From assembly GCF_027497255.1 (NCBI RefSeq), contig NZ_CP114903.1:5084001-5148000 (forward strand): a stretch of DNA of 64,000 nt. Reading direction: 5' to 3'. Below the pieces are notes generated by a model that saw only the letters and a list, made by a program, of their open reading frames with translations, made no database searches and was not told the DNA's origin. The stretch is from Micromonospora sp. WMMD882. GTDB taxonomy: Bacteria; Actinomycetota; Actinomycetes; Mycobacteriales; Micromonosporaceae. The number at the start of each line of letters is the position of its first letter. Within the stretch, counting starts at the first letter, position 1. This document shows positions 45,901-52,721 of this stretch, piece after piece. The position numbers and the translations under genes were made by a program.

Positions 45901-46297
45901 GAACCTCCGGGGCACCCCCGGGTTCAAGGACATGGACCGGGCGCTGCGCCGGGAGCTGCGGGACGCCCGGGAAGCGGCCCCCTACTGGCGGGAGTACTCC
46001 AGCGCGCACCTGAACCCGTGGAGCAAGTCGGGGCTCGCCGAGCACCGGGGTTGGAACTGGTACGAGCGGGTGGTGCTCACCGAGAACTCCTTCTGGGAGG
46101 GCTACAAGCTCGGCTGGTACGCCCCGGGCGAGGACTACGGCGACGCCAGCCGCCAGGGACGGCGCACCTCCACCTCGAAGGGCAAGTCGTCCTCCTCCGG
46201 TCGTTCCTCCGGCAGGTCACACTCCAACGCCGGCGCGGCCTCCGGTGGCGGCGAGGCGGCCGGCACGTCCGGCGCCAGCTACTGGCGGGGTATCTGA
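39944..46297 (+). CDS. Rhs/YD-repeat protein with variable C-terminus (putative polymorphic toxin)
   Basis: A 2117-residue exported protein. A basic start and hydrophobic segment (about 17-42, ending ALA) form a signal or anchor. The shell region begins with NIDLAYSSSGVDGR near 306. Many YD repeats follow (YAYDGLGRLTSVW, YTYDLLGRQTK, YTYDPLGRKES, YGYDASGNT), then the Rhs core signature with SDHHGTAQ and GAREYDPLIGRFVSVDP (near 1810) ending in DPDG at 1851. The last 267 residues are non-core: an alpha-helical, hydrophobic pre-toxin-like stretch with VVDNAGMISAVTGVAA, then about 90 charged/aromatic residues (HLNPWSKSGLAEHRGWNWYE) and a Ser/Gly tail. No known toxin fold was recognised. GTG 39944 has a GGGAGGA RBS. 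Confidence 0.88.
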   Translation: MSGRDRIRSGRPRGTWTRRPFAAGLVGGLAAATFLYVPPALAKPYEPGRVQRETMVGGRSAAPVTVAAERTGRPFTGAAPRWPAGKVVDVDLTTGAGGGPGRAAAADGLPVRVGVPSAPAAAADRVATAPGRVRVTSFSREATSAAGVDGVLLRVSRADGQVAGADADVTVDYSGFRWAYGGDWAGRLRLRELPECALVTPDAPGCAAREVPSRNDLRAGTVSATVGLTGWTPRTERGRLAGDGSGLVAGAGTLVALTAGAESPAGDFKATSLAPAATWTAGGNSGDFSWTYPLRTPPGLGGPTPNIDLAYSSSGVDGRMVAANNQPSWIGEGFDWSPGYVERRYTTCSEDMGPGANNTKKTGDQCWDTDNATLVLGSRAGELIRHSPTSARWHLRNDDGTYVERRTGGGNGDDDGEWWVVTTPDGVQYWFGGRAGSKSTLTVPVYGNHDDEPCHASSFASSRCDQAWRWQLDHVVDRHGNTMDLFYAKETNKYGRNGSTSDPTGYDRSGHLTKIEYGTRTGGAGSAPMQVLFEVGDRCLSGCATRDATHWPDVPWDQDCTGDTCDSTAPTFWSTKRLASVTTRVWDATTVRYRDVERWTFTHSFPDPVDSQPGGLWLEKISHQGLVGATTDLPDITFVGVALANRVDTLNDQYPAMKRFRIKTVNTETGGKLDVTYSDPQCVKGTRVPDRDNLHANTLRCYPVKWTPGGHDDPIHDYFHKYLVTDVVEADLAGSSTRVRTHYDYLGDPAWHYTDDDGLIDKKYKTWSVWRGYGQVDVVKGDPGEQTLTSTRYFRGMHGDKTPSGTRSVSLPAIGVGNVPAAPDEDAYSGMVRETITHDGPDGAEVQATVNEPWQSAPTASRTVNGFTVHARHTGTAAEHTRTALDGGRAPRTTTKRTTFDGYGMPSRIENRGDNAVPDDQRCELVDYARNTSPGGWMLDRVSRTREFAVDCARVTAGGLTDDDVIEDEKTSYDQLAWNAAPTRGLVSRVETIDAWNGGNPTYRAARRATYDAYGRVGESWDLRGNRTRTSYTPASGGPVTAVTETNQLDWVNHRTMEPAWQLPLTTTDANGRQVGYAYDGLGRLTSVWFPGRDRAAQTANLVFDYLVRADGPLVVTTKRLTPAGSYHVSHQFYDNLVRLLQTQEPDGAGGAGAVVSSTFYDSAGRAFKTHEQYLACKRISPTRCDPVAPSTNLFQPTDVIPAQKVSHYDGAGRETALVHQVDAAPASPGGTEKWRTTTAYGGDRSDVTPPAGGVVTSTLTDAHGNLTELRYYHSGVPAGSSSGYDRTRYTYNRKSLLAGVTDPAGQVWAYTYDLLGRQTKAVDPDKGTIETTYTQYGEVETTKDGRGVTLAYTYDPLGRKESLRDGSVTGPKRAEWFYDTLGNGVSVKGQLVRTIRHVGADQYVKENLGYTVDYQPTSLRYTIPTAETGLAGSYSYVYTYHQDGSEKTTRLPALGNLGLETLTRDYDARGRANTLATSIGASYVTGTDYTSFDELGAIHLRNNGGRLADIVRTYEKDTRRLAQIWTTRQNAPTTVADVRFEYDPAGNVEEITDRTAGDTQCFTTDHLRQLTGAWTPAGGDCDVAPTVAGLGGPAKYWHSYTYDAVGNRRQLVERATPTGTRTTTYTPQAGRHRLAGTSTVDDTGTKTASYGYDASGNTITRPTAAGGVQNLTWDAEGRLASSQDATGTTSYVYDVDGTRLVRRDPAGRTLYLPGQELRYDAATGAKTCVRYYSHAGETVAMRTGAGVTWLVSDHHGTAQVAFDAVNQNVATRRETPFGLPRGSTGVWPTGMDKGFVGGTRDNTGLTHLGAREYDPLIGRFVSVDPIIDVKDAQQMHGYAYAANAPVTTNDPDGLLPGWMQKAAQRIDNARANVANVAKQVSDNVVKGVVDNAGMISAVTGVAAVACMVIPGAQVLAPALAAVSAVTGAIDTAKSCAKGDALDCGLGVAGMIPGARTLTLGVKGLHRARKANAGIKNAEELIDVNKNLRGTPGFKDMDRALRRELRDAREAAPYWREYSSAHLNPWSKSGLAEHRGWNWYERVVLTENSFWEGYKLGWYAPGEDYGDASRQGRRTSTSKGKSSSSGRSSGRSHSNAGAASGGGEAAGTSGASYWRGI

Positions 46298-46304
46298 GCC
46301 TGTC

Positions 46305-46345
46305 CCGGTCCGGCTGCCGCGCGCCGCGCGTGGCAGCCGGACCGG
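46305..46345 (+). terminator. Terminator after the Rhs gene
   Basis: A perfect 14-bp stem (46305-46318 with 46332-46345) has a 13-nt loop and begins 7 nt after the stop codon. This suggests that the small membrane genes downstream have their own promoter. Confidence 0.8.
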
Positions 46346-46424
46346 GGCCGGTCGGGGCCGCGCCGCCCGGCGGCCGTGCCGCACACTGATCAGCGACGAC
46401 GCTCGGCCCGGGAGAGGGGAACAG

Positions 46425-46910
46425 GTGGCGCAACCCAAGGCGAGGAGCAGGCTGCGGCCCGGCTACTGGCGGCGGCACCCGATGCTGGGCGTGCTCGCCG
46501 CGACCCTCTGGATCGTGGTCTCCGGCGCGTTCGGCGTGGCCGCCCTGGACGACTACCGGAAGGTGGACGGTCAGGGCCGGACGGCGACCGGCACCGTGGT
46601 CAGCCTCTCCGAGCGGACCTCCAGGATGACCGTCCGGTTCACCACCAGTGACGGCCGGACGGTCGACGGCTTCGTCAGCCGCCCGGACCCCGCCCCGCAG
46701 GTCGGTGACCAGGTCGCCATCCGGTACGACCCGGATGATCCGGCGGGCAACTCCTACCGCGCCGACGACCTGCCCAGCCCGCGGGGCGCCCTGCTGTGGT
46801 TCGCCGTCGGCCTGGTGCCCGGCCTGGTCGTCCTGCTCAACCTGCGCCGGAACTGGGCCCGGTTCGCCGGGGCGGCCGAGGCGTGGCGGCGTGCCGACCG
46901 GCGGCGGTGA
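46425..46910 (+). CDS. DUF3592-like two-helix membrane protein
   Basis: A 161-residue protein with a transmembrane helix at about 20-42, a small beta-rich outer domain (about 45-115, with DGRTVDGFVSRPDPAPQVGD and IRYDPDDPAGNS) and a second helix (about 122-142). This is the DUF3592 layout; the function is unknown. GTG 46425 has a GAGAGGGGA RBS. It is the first gene after the Rhs protein, the position where immunity genes of polymorphic toxins are often found, but a terminator lies between, and DUF3592 proteins also occur without toxins. Immunity is therefore only a hypothesis. Confidence 0.7.
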   Translation: MAQPKARSRLRPGYWRRHPMLGVLAATLWIVVSGAFGVAALDDYRKVDGQGRTATGTVVSLSERTSRMTVRFTTSDGRTVDGFVSRPDPAPQVGDQVAIRYDPDDPAGNSYRADDLPSPRGALLWFAVGLVPGLVVLLNLRRNWARFAGAAEAWRRADRRR

Positions 46911-46959
46911 GCTGCCGGGCGCCGGGGCCCGACCGGCGGAACCGGTACGTGACCGGACG

Positions 46960-47448
46960 ATGCGTGACCCGGGTCGGCTGGCCGTCCTGTTGGCGGCGCC
47001 GGCCCTCGCCCTCTTCGTCACCTGGGGCGAGCCGCAGGCCTGGCGGACCGGCCTGCGGCAGCTCCGCCGGGACGCCCGCGACCGGCCCCGGGACGTCGCC
47101 ACCGCGACGGCCGCCACGCTGGTCCGCGCCGCCTCCTGGTTCTACCTGACGGTGGCCTCGATCGTGTTGATCGTCGTCGCCCGGTCCGGTGGCCCGGCCC
47201 CACCGGCAGTCACCTCGGTCGCCGTCCACCTGGCCATGTTCACCACCGGGGCCACCGTCGCCGCGCTGGGCCGGCTCTACCTCACGATGAACGTGGGGGA
47301 GCGGCCGTTTCCCGTCGCCGGGGTGGGCCCGGTGACCGTCGACGACCGGACCGCCCGGCTGCTGCGCCGGGCGGTCACGCCGTCGTGGCTGGACGCCGGC
47401 TTCGCGCTCTGGTTCGCGGTCGAGGTCGGCGGGGCCGTCCTGGGTTGA
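46960..47448 (+). CDS. Hypothetical membrane protein (162 aa)
   Basis: Not recognised. Predicted helices are at about 6-20, 60-80 and 92-112, with a weaker one near the C-terminus (about 143-160) and a charged cytoplasmic loop between the first two. The start is uncertain: ATG 46960 has no RBS, and a GTG at 46891 in the same frame would overlap the upstream gene by 20 bp. It probably forms a transcription unit with the DUF3592-like gene and converges with crp. Confidence 0.6.
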   Translation: MRDPGRLAVLLAAPALALFVTWGEPQAWRTGLRQLRRDARDRPRDVATATAATLVRAASWFYLTVASIVLIVVARSGGPAPPAVTSVAVHLAMFTTGATVAALGRLYLTMNVGERPFPVAGVGPVTVDDRTARLLRRAVTPSWLDAGFALWFAVEVGGAVLG

Positions 47449-47490
47449 CGGCCGGGCGGGGGTCAGACCGGGCCCGGCGGAGCCGGGGGC

Positions 47491-48168
47491 TCAGACCCGG
47501 GCCCGGCGGGCCAGCCGCTCCGGGTCGAGGATGATGATGCTCTTGCCGTCCAGCCGCAGCCAGCCGCGCGAGGCGAAGTCGGCCAGCGCCTTGTTGACCG
47601 TCTCCCGGGAGGCGCCGACGAGCTGGGCGATCTCCTCCTGGGTCAGGTCGTGGGTCACCCGCAGCACGCCGCCGTCGCGGGTGCCGAAGCGGCCGGCCAT
47701 CTGGAGCAGGTTCTTCGCGACGCGACCGGGCACGTCGGTGAATATCAGGTCGGCCAGCGAGTCGTTCGTCCGGCGCAGCCTGCGGGCCAGCACCCGGAGC
47801 AGTTGCTCGGCGATCTCCGGCCGGTTGTTCAGCCAGGGCCGCAGCGCCTGCTTGCGCAGCCGGACCAGCCGGGTGTCGGTCACCGCGGTGGCCGTCGCCG
47901 TACGCGGACCGGGGTCGAACAGCGACAGCTCGCCGACCATGTCCGACGGGCCCATCACGGCGATCAGGTTCTGCCGGCCGTCGGCGGCCCGCCGCCCCAC
48001 CTTGATCTTGCCGGACAGCAGGATGTAGAGACTGTCGCCCGGCTCGCCCTCGTTGAACACGACCTCGCCCTTGCGGACCTCGATCGTCTCCATCTCCTTG
48101 GCGAGCGCCTCCGCAGCCTCGGGATCCACCCCCTGGAAGATCCCGCTACGGGCCAGTACCTCGTCCAT
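47491..48168 (-). CDS. crp: Crp-family cAMP-responsive regulator
   Basis: A 225-residue cyclic-nucleotide-binding transcription factor, the apparent orthologue of M. tuberculosis Rv3676 (length, order and neighbours agree). The cNMP domain (about 10-125) has the phosphate-binding cassette [17 protein letters not shown] with its key Glu and Arg; the dimer helix follows, and the winged helix (about 165-215) carries the recognition segment [13 protein letters not shown]. It should bind TGTGA-N6-TCACA-like sites when cAMP is present. ATG 48168 has a GGAGGTG RBS. The class IIIb cyclase at 20042 is a plausible source of its ligand. Confidence 0.95.
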   Translation of the reverse strand: MDEVLARSGIFQGVDPEAAEALAKEMETIEVRKGEVVFNEGEPGDSLYILLSGKIKVGRRAADGRQNLIAVMGPSDMVGELSLFDPGPRTATATAVTDTRLVRLRKQALRPWLNNRPEIAEQLLRVLARRLRRTNDSLADLIFTDVPGRVAKNLLQMAGRFGTRDGGVLRVTHDLTQEEIAQLVGASRETVNKALADFASRGWLRLDGKSIIILDPERLARRARV

Positions 48169-48237
48169 CCCGCACCTCCGCCTGCGCGTGCCGTCCATCG
48201 GCCGGGTCCGTCGTCCGCTGATCCCGCGCGCGAGGCC

Positions 48238-48243
48238 AGTCTA
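48238..48243 (-). promoter_or_regulatory. Candidate -10 box of crp
   Basis: TAGACT on the minus strand, with CTGATT 16 bp further upstream, would give a leader of about 60 nt. No good TGTGA-N6-TCACA autoregulatory site was found in the 218-bp spacer to the divergent cbiZ-like gene. Confidence 0.4.
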
Positions 48244-48374
48244 GGCGCACGTGAGCAGGAATCAGAGGCGCACCCCTGGAAACTTGATCGTTGGATGTAA
48301 CGGGACGGACCTGATCAGAGGCTATGATCCACCGTTTCGTCCGGTCGGCCGGGCGCCCCCGACCGGGCACGCCG

Positions 48375-48380
48375 TAGGGT
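48375..48380 (+). promoter_or_regulatory. -10 box for leaderless start of the cbiZ-like gene
   Basis: TAGGGT is followed by 6 nt and the ATG at 48387. No RBS is present. Confidence 0.55.
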
Positions 48381-48386
48381 CGCCGC

Positions 48387-49079
48387 ATGCTCAGCGAGCC
48401 CTTCCTGACGAGCCGCGTCGAGGACGGCCACGACCTGCCGCTGCTCTGCTGGCGGGCCGCCCGGCCACTGCGCGCGGTCAGCTCCGCGCCGCTCGGCGGC
48501 GGCCTCGGGCCGCGCAACTGGGTGGTGAACGCGACGGTGCCGATGTCGTACCGCCGGGACGACCCGGCCGACCACCTCGCCGAGCTGGCCGACCGGCTCG
48601 GTCTGACCGGCCCCGGCGTCGGGTTGCTGACCGGCGTCGACGTCGCCGAGGTGGTGACCGCCGACGACGGCGGGGTCCGGGTCTGGGCGACCGTCGGACT
48701 CGGCGTCCCGGTGGACGCCGCGGCCCCGGCCGGCCCCACCGGGTGGTCCCCGACCGCCGATCCCGGCGTCCCGGTGGCGCCCCGGGTCGGCACGGTCAAC
48801 ATCGTCGTCCTGACACCGGTCCGGCTCGCCGACGCCGCCCTGGTCAACGCGGTGGCCACCGCGACGGAGGCGAAGACGCAGGCGATCCGGGAGCTCGGCC
48901 GGCCCGGCACCGGGACCCCGACCGACGCGGTCACCGTGCTCTGCCCGCCGGCCGGGCCGGTCGAGCCGTACGGCGGACCGCGGTCGCGGTGGGGTGGGCG
49001 GCTCGCCCGCGCGGTGCACGCCGCCGTCCTCGCCGGCGCGGACGGTCACGACGTGGCCTGGTCGGACCGGCCCGCCTGA
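48387..49079 (+). CDS. cbiZ: Adenosylcobinamide amidohydrolase (CbiZ family)
   Basis: Predicted to remove the aminopropanol side chain from adenosylcobinamide or related corrinoids to give adenosylcobyric acid, allowing scavenged corrinoids to be remodelled. The 230-residue product has the family features: GGGLGPRNWVVN near residues 37-48, a central LTGVDVAEVV and WATVGLGVP, GTVNIVVLTP, and the C-terminal LVNAVATATEAKTQAI and GTGTPTDAV. It stands alone with no cobalamin riboswitch or transporter beside it. The last codons and stop are repeated directly downstream as a 17-bp duplication. Confidence 0.85.
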   Translation: MLSEPFLTSRVEDGHDLPLLCWRAARPLRAVSSAPLGGGLGPRNWVVNATVPMSYRRDDPADHLAELADRLGLTGPGVGLLTGVDVAEVVTADDGGVRVWATVGLGVPVDAAAPAGPTGWSPTADPGVPVAPRVGTVNIVVLTPVRLADAALVNAVATATEAKTQAIRELGRPGTGTPTDAVTVLCPPAGPVEPYGGPRSRWGGRLARAVHAAVLAGADGHDVAWSDRPA

Positions 49080-49100
49080 TGAGCCGGCCCGCCTGATGAG
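49067..49100. repeat. 17-bp perfect tandem duplication at the cbiZ 3' end
   Basis: Positions 49067-49083 and 49084-49100 are identical, each containing a TGATGA stop pair; a partial third copy begins at 49101. The first copy holds the last codons and the stop of the gene. Confidence 0.9.
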
Positions 49101-49193
49101 CCGGCCCGGGGCGTGGGCCGGCCCGGTCTGGCGTCGGATCGGTGGGCGGCGTTTTCAGCCGATCGGCCGTCGCCCGGACGCGTTCGCGGCCGG

Positions 49194-49199
49194 TAGCGT
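49194..49199 (+). promoter_or_regulatory. -10 box for leaderless start of the CapA-like gene
   Basis: TAGCGT is followed by 8 nt and the ATG at 49208. Confidence 0.5.
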
Positions 49200-49207
49200 C
49201 CCGGGTG

Positions 49208-50380
49208 ATGTCCGCCGCCGCCTGCCGCCCCGCCCACCGCGCCCGCCACCGCCAGGTGGCCGCGCTGGGCGCGCTCCTCACCCTGACCCTCCTCGTCACC
49301 GCCGGCTGCACCGGCTCGACGACGGACGACGGCCCGGCCTGGCAGCCGGCCCGGCCGAGCGGCGCCGCCTCCGCCTCGGCCGCCCCGGGTGACCCGCCCG
49401 AGGCGGAGAAGAAGGTCGTCTCGCTCTCCGCCACCGGCGACATCATCATGGGCAACGCCCCGAACCGGCTGCCGCCCAACGGCGGCCGGGGCTTCTTCGA
49501 CGGGGTGCGGGACGCGCTCGCGGCCGACCTGGTGATGGGCAACCTTGAAGAGCCGTTGACCGTCGACACCGGGACGGGCAAGTGCGGCGCGAACTCCACC
49601 CGCTGCTTCCAGTTCCGGGCCCCGCCGGAGTACGCCGCCCACCTCAAGGACGCCGGCTTCCACCTGCTCAACCAGGCCAACAACCACGGGTACGACTACG
49701 GGCCGGCCGGCTACGAGAACACCCAGGAGGCGCTGGAGGAGCACGGGCTGGAGCACACCGGCGCGCCCGACCAGATCACCGTGGTCGACGTCAAGGGCGT
49801 CAAGGTGGCCGTGGCCGGTTTCTCCTCGTACGTCTGGTCGAACAGCCTGGTCGACATCGAGGAGGCCGAGCAGGTCGTCGAGAAGGCCGCCACCATGGCC
49901 GACCTGGTCGTCGTGCAGGTGCACATGGGCGCCGAGGGCTCGGAGAAGACCCGGGTGAAGCCGGGCACCGAGATGTTCCTCGGCGAGAACCGGGGCGATC
50001 CGGTCAAGTTCTCCCACGCGATGATCGACGCCGGCGCCGACCTGATCGTCGGGCACGGCCCGCACGTGCTCCGGGGCATGGAGTTCTACCAGGGGCGACT
50101 GATCGCGTACAGCCTCGGCAACTTCGCCGGCGGCGGCAACTCGCTCAGCAACAACGGCCGGCTGGGCTGGGGTGGCGTGCTGAAGGTGTCGCTCTCCGCC
50201 GACGGCAGCTTCGTCGAGGGGTCGTTCGCCTCGACGTACATGAACGGGATCGGCAAGCCGGTCACCGACCCGGACGACCGGGGCCTCGGCCTGCTCAAGC
50301 AGCTCAGCGGCCAGGACTTCCCGAAGACCGGGGCCACGTTCGGCGCGGACGGCGCGATCTCGGCCCCCGGGGCGGGCTGA
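49208..50380 (+). CDS. CapA-family lipoprotein
   Basis: A 390-residue exported protein of the CapA/PgsA metallophosphatase-like family, first linked to poly-gamma-glutamate capsule export. Lipobox at about 24-31 (LLVTAGC), so it is probably lipid-anchored. Domain motifs: GDIIMGN, NLEEPL, NQANNHGYDYG, VQVHMGAEG, and VGHGPHVLRG, the likely metal ligands. No CapB/CapC synthase genes are nearby, so poly-glutamate synthesis is not implied; an unknown envelope function is more likely. It is followed by nth with a 66-bp gap and separate leaderless signals. Confidence 0.88.
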   Translation: MSAAACRPAHRARHRQVAALGALLTLTLLVTAGCTGSTTDDGPAWQPARPSGAASASAAPGDPPEAEKKVVSLSATGDIIMGNAPNRLPPNGGRGFFDGVRDALAADLVMGNLEEPLTVDTGTGKCGANSTRCFQFRAPPEYAAHLKDAGFHLLNQANNHGYDYGPAGYENTQEALEEHGLEHTGAPDQITVVDVKGVKVAVAGFSSYVWSNSLVDIEEAEQVVEKAATMADLVVVQVHMGAEGSEKTRVKPGTEMFLGENRGDPVKFSHAMIDAGADLIVGHGPHVLRGMEFYQGRLIAYSLGNFAGGGNSLSNNGRLGWGGVLKVSLSADGSFVEGSFASTYMNGIGKPVTDPDDRGLGLLKQLSGQDFPKTGATFGADGAISAPGAG

Positions 50381-50433
50381 GCCGCCCGACGCGACCCGGC
50401 CGGGCACCGACGCGACCGGGCCTCGGCCCGACG

Positions 50434-50439
50434 TAGGCT
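50434..50439 (+). promoter_or_regulatory. -10 box for leaderless start of nth
   Basis: TAGGCT is followed by 7 nt and the GTG at 50447. This promoter would drive the nth/TlpA-like/NUDIX operon. Confidence 0.55.
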
Positions 50440-50446
50440 GGCCGGC

Positions 50447-51235
50447 GTGACCACTAGCTCCCCCGGGGTCGTGGAGACCGACCTCGGCCGTAAGCGCCGG
50501 GCCCGGCGGATCGGCCGAGCGCTCACCGAGGCCCACCCCGACGCGCACTGCGAACTCGACCACTCCACCGCGCTCGAACTCGCCGTGGCGACCATCCTCT
50601 CCGCCCAGTGCACCGACAAGAAGGTCAACGAGGTCACTCCGAAGCTCTTCGCCCGGTACCCGGGCGCGGCCGACTACGCCGGCGCGGACCGTGGCGAGAT
50701 GGAGGAGCTGATCCGGCCCACCGGCTTCTACCGCAACAAGACCACCTCGCTGATCCGGCTGGGTCAGGCGCTCGTCGAGCGGTACGACGGCCAGGTCCCC
50801 GCCCGGCTGGCCGACCTGGTGACCCTGCCCGGGATGGGGCGCAAGACCGCGAACGTGATCCTCGGCAACGCCTTCGGCGTCCCGGGCATCACCGTCGACA
50901 CGCACTTCCAGCGGCTGACGCACCGCTGGCGGCTGACCACCGAGTCCGACCCGGTCAAGATCGAGCACGCGATCGGGGCGCTGTTCGAGAAGCGTGACTG
51001 GACGATGCTCTCGCACCGGGTGATCTTCCACGGCCGGCGGGTCTGCCACGCCCGCAAACCGGCCTGCGGGGCGTGCCCGCTGGCGAAGCTCTGCCCCTCG
51101 TACGGCGCCGGGCCGACCGAGGCGGCGATGGCGGCGAAGCTGCTCAAGGGGCCACGGGCCCGGGATCTCGCCGTCGCCGCCGGCGTCGACCCGGACCTGG
51201 TACCCGCCCAGGCGGTCGCCGCGGAGGCGCCGTGA
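50447..51235 (+). CDS. nth: Endonuclease III
   Basis: Bifunctional DNA glycosylase/AP lyase that removes oxidised pyrimidines in base excision repair. The 262-residue protein has the helix-hairpin-helix [11 protein letters not shown] with the catalytic lysine, the catalytic aspartate in VDTHFQR, and the C-terminal [4Fe-4S] motif [17 protein letters not shown] (C-x6-C-x2-C-x5-C). A short extension follows the cluster, as in other actinobacteria. GTG 50447 is preceded by TAGGCT (leaderless). It overlaps the thioredoxin-like gene by 4 bp (GTGA). Confidence 0.96.
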   Translation: MTTSSPGVVETDLGRKRRARRIGRALTEAHPDAHCELDHSTALELAVATILSAQCTDKKVNEVTPKLFARYPGAADYAGADRGEMEELIRPTGFYRNKTTSLIRLGQALVERYDGQVPARLADLVTLPGMGRKTANVILGNAFGVPGITVDTHFQRLTHRWRLTTESDPVKIEHAIGALFEKRDWTMLSHRVIFHGRRVCHARKPACGACPLAKLCPSYGAGPTEAAMAAKLLKGPRARDLAVAAGVDPDLVPAQAVAAEAP

Positions 51236-51915
51236 CCCGCCGGCTCGCCGCCACCCTGCTCGTCCCGTTGCTGCTGGTCGTGGCCGGCTGCACGGCCGGG
51301 GAAGCGGACCGGGTCGCGCCGTCTGGTCCGCCGGCCCCGCCGTCGCCGTTCACCGACTGCGCGGCCCTGACCGGTCCCCCCGGCGGGACGTCCCCGGGCT
51401 CGTCCGCCGCCGCCGGCTCGCCGGCTCCCGCTGGTACGCCTGCTCCGCCCGGACCGTCCGCCGGTCCGGCCGGTGGGGCGACGTCCGCCGGGGCGTTGCT
51501 GCCGGACCTGCGGTTCGCCTGTTTCACCGGGGGCGCGGAGGTGGCCCTGCGGGAGCTGCGCGGGCCGGCCGTGCTGAACCTGTGGGCCTCCTGGTGCGGG
51601 CCCTGCCGCAGGGAGCTGCCCGCCTTCCAGCGGCTCGCCGAACGGTCGGCCGGGCGGCTGCACGTGGTCGGCGTGAACACCCGCGACGACCGGCCCCGGG
51701 CCGTCTCGGTGGGCGCGGACTTCGGCGTGACCTTCCCGTCGCTTGTCGACACCGACCAGCGGTTGCAGCGGGAGCTCGCCCCGAACGTCCTGCCGGTGAG
51801 CGTCTTCGTCGACGCGCAGGGCCGGATCCGGCACCAGGACGTCTCGGGAGCGCTCGACGACGCCCGCCTGGCCGAGCTGGTCCGCCGGCACCTCGGGCTG
51901 GAGGTGCCGGCGTGA
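51232..51915 (+). CDS. TlpA-like thioredoxin-fold lipoprotein
   Basis: A 227-residue exported thiol-disulphide protein matching Rv3673c in position. Lipobox near residue 20 (LVVAGC), a low-complexity Pro/Ala/Gly spacer (about 25-95), then a thioredoxin domain (about 95-225) with the active site WASWCGPC and a cis-proline in NVLPVSVF. It probably reduces or oxidises envelope proteins. It overlaps nth upstream and the NUDIX gene downstream, both by GTGA, so the three are translationally coupled. Confidence 0.92.
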   Translation: MTRRLAATLLVPLLLVVAGCTAGEADRVAPSGPPAPPSPFTDCAALTGPPGGTSPGSSAAAGSPAPAGTPAPPGPSAGPAGGATSAGALLPDLRFACFTGGAEVALRELRGPAVLNLWASWCGPCRRELPAFQRLAERSAGRLHVVGVNTRDDRPRAVSVGADFGVTFPSLVDTDQRLQRELAPNVLPVSVFVDAQGRIRHQDVSGALDDARLAELVRRHLGLEVPA

Positions 51916-52610
51916 CCGGACGCCGCCTCCCGCCGCCCTGGCTGGGCCCGCTGCTCGGGCGGCTCGACACCGCCCGGGCGGCGGACTTCTCCACGTTGCC
52001 CGTGCCGACCAGCGGCGGGCGGGAGAGCGCGGTGCTGGTGCTGTTCGGCGAGGAGCCGGACGTCGGACCGGACGTCCTCGTCCTGCAGCGGGCCGCCACC
52101 CTGCGCAACCACGCCGGTCAGCCGGCCTTCCCCGGCGGCGCCACCGACCCCGGTGACACCGACGCCACCGCGACCGCGCTGCGGGAGGCCAACGAGGAGG
52201 TCGGCCTCGACCCGGAGAGCGTCACCGTCCTGGCCCACCTGCCGAAGCTGTGGATCCCGATCAGCGACTTCCTGGTCACCCCGGTCCTCGGCTGGTGGCA
52301 CCGTCCGCACCCGGTGCACCCCCGGGAGCCGGCCGAGGTGGCGCACGTGGCCCGGCTGCCCGTCGCCGAGCTGGTCGACCCGGCGAACCGGCTGCGGGTA
52401 CGCCATCCGAGCGGCTGGATCGGCCCGGCGTTCGCCGCGCGCGGCATGCTCGTCTGGGGTTTCACCGCGGGCGTGCTCGCCGCCGTCCTGGAGATGGGTG
52501 GCTGGGCCCGGCCCTGGCCCCGGGACCGGGTGGTGGACCTGCCGCCGACGAACGCCGTCCCGGCCCCCTCGGCCGGCACCGACCCCGCCGACGAGCTGAC
52601 CGGCAACTGA
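51912..52610 (+). CDS. NUDIX hydrolase, CoA pyrophosphatase type
   Basis: A 232-residue NUDIX enzyme expected to hydrolyse CoA or its derivatives to 4'-phosphopantetheine and 3',5'-ADP. The UPF0035 motif that marks CoA-specific members is visible as LQRAATLRNHAGQPAFPGG, directly before the NUDIX box ending REANEEVGL. The Pro-rich C-terminal tail is dispensable-looking. Orthologous position to Rv3672c. GTG 51912 overlaps the upstream stop. It is 111 bp from marP, which has its own promoter signal. Confidence 0.9.
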   Translation: MTGRRLPPPWLGPLLGRLDTARAADFSTLPVPTSGGRESAVLVLFGEEPDVGPDVLVLQRAATLRNHAGQPAFPGGATDPGDTDATATALREANEEVGLDPESVTVLAHLPKLWIPISDFLVTPVLGWWHRPHPVHPREPAEVAHVARLPVAELVDPANRLRVRHPSGWIGPAFAARGMLVWGFTAGVLAAVLEMGGWARPWPRDRVVDLPPTNAVPAPSAGTDPADELTGN

Positions 52611-52709
52611 CCGGGCCGGCCCGGCGACCGACCAGGCCGGGCGGCGGACGTGTGGACGCCGGCCGGCGGGCCGGTCACGACGGTTGTCGTCGCCGCTGTC
52701 CGGCGCCCG

Positions 52710-52715
52710 TACGCT
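52710..52715 (+). promoter_or_regulatory. -10 box for leaderless start of marP
   Basis: TACGCT is followed by 6 nt and the GTG at 52722. Confidence 0.5.
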
Positions 52716-52721
52716 GGACGG

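Noticed and set aside
39968..46045. A 2025-codon open frame on the minus strand opposite the Rhs gene
   Set aside because: Antisense shadow typical of GC-rich coding DNA; its translation is low-complexity (Val/Gly/Arg-rich) and lacks domains, while the plus strand encodes clear YD repeats and an Rhs core.
48249..48275. Possible Crp autoregulatory site (GTGA ... TCA) upstream of crp
   Set aside because: The half-site spacing does not fit TGTGA-N6-TCACA and the second half is incomplete.
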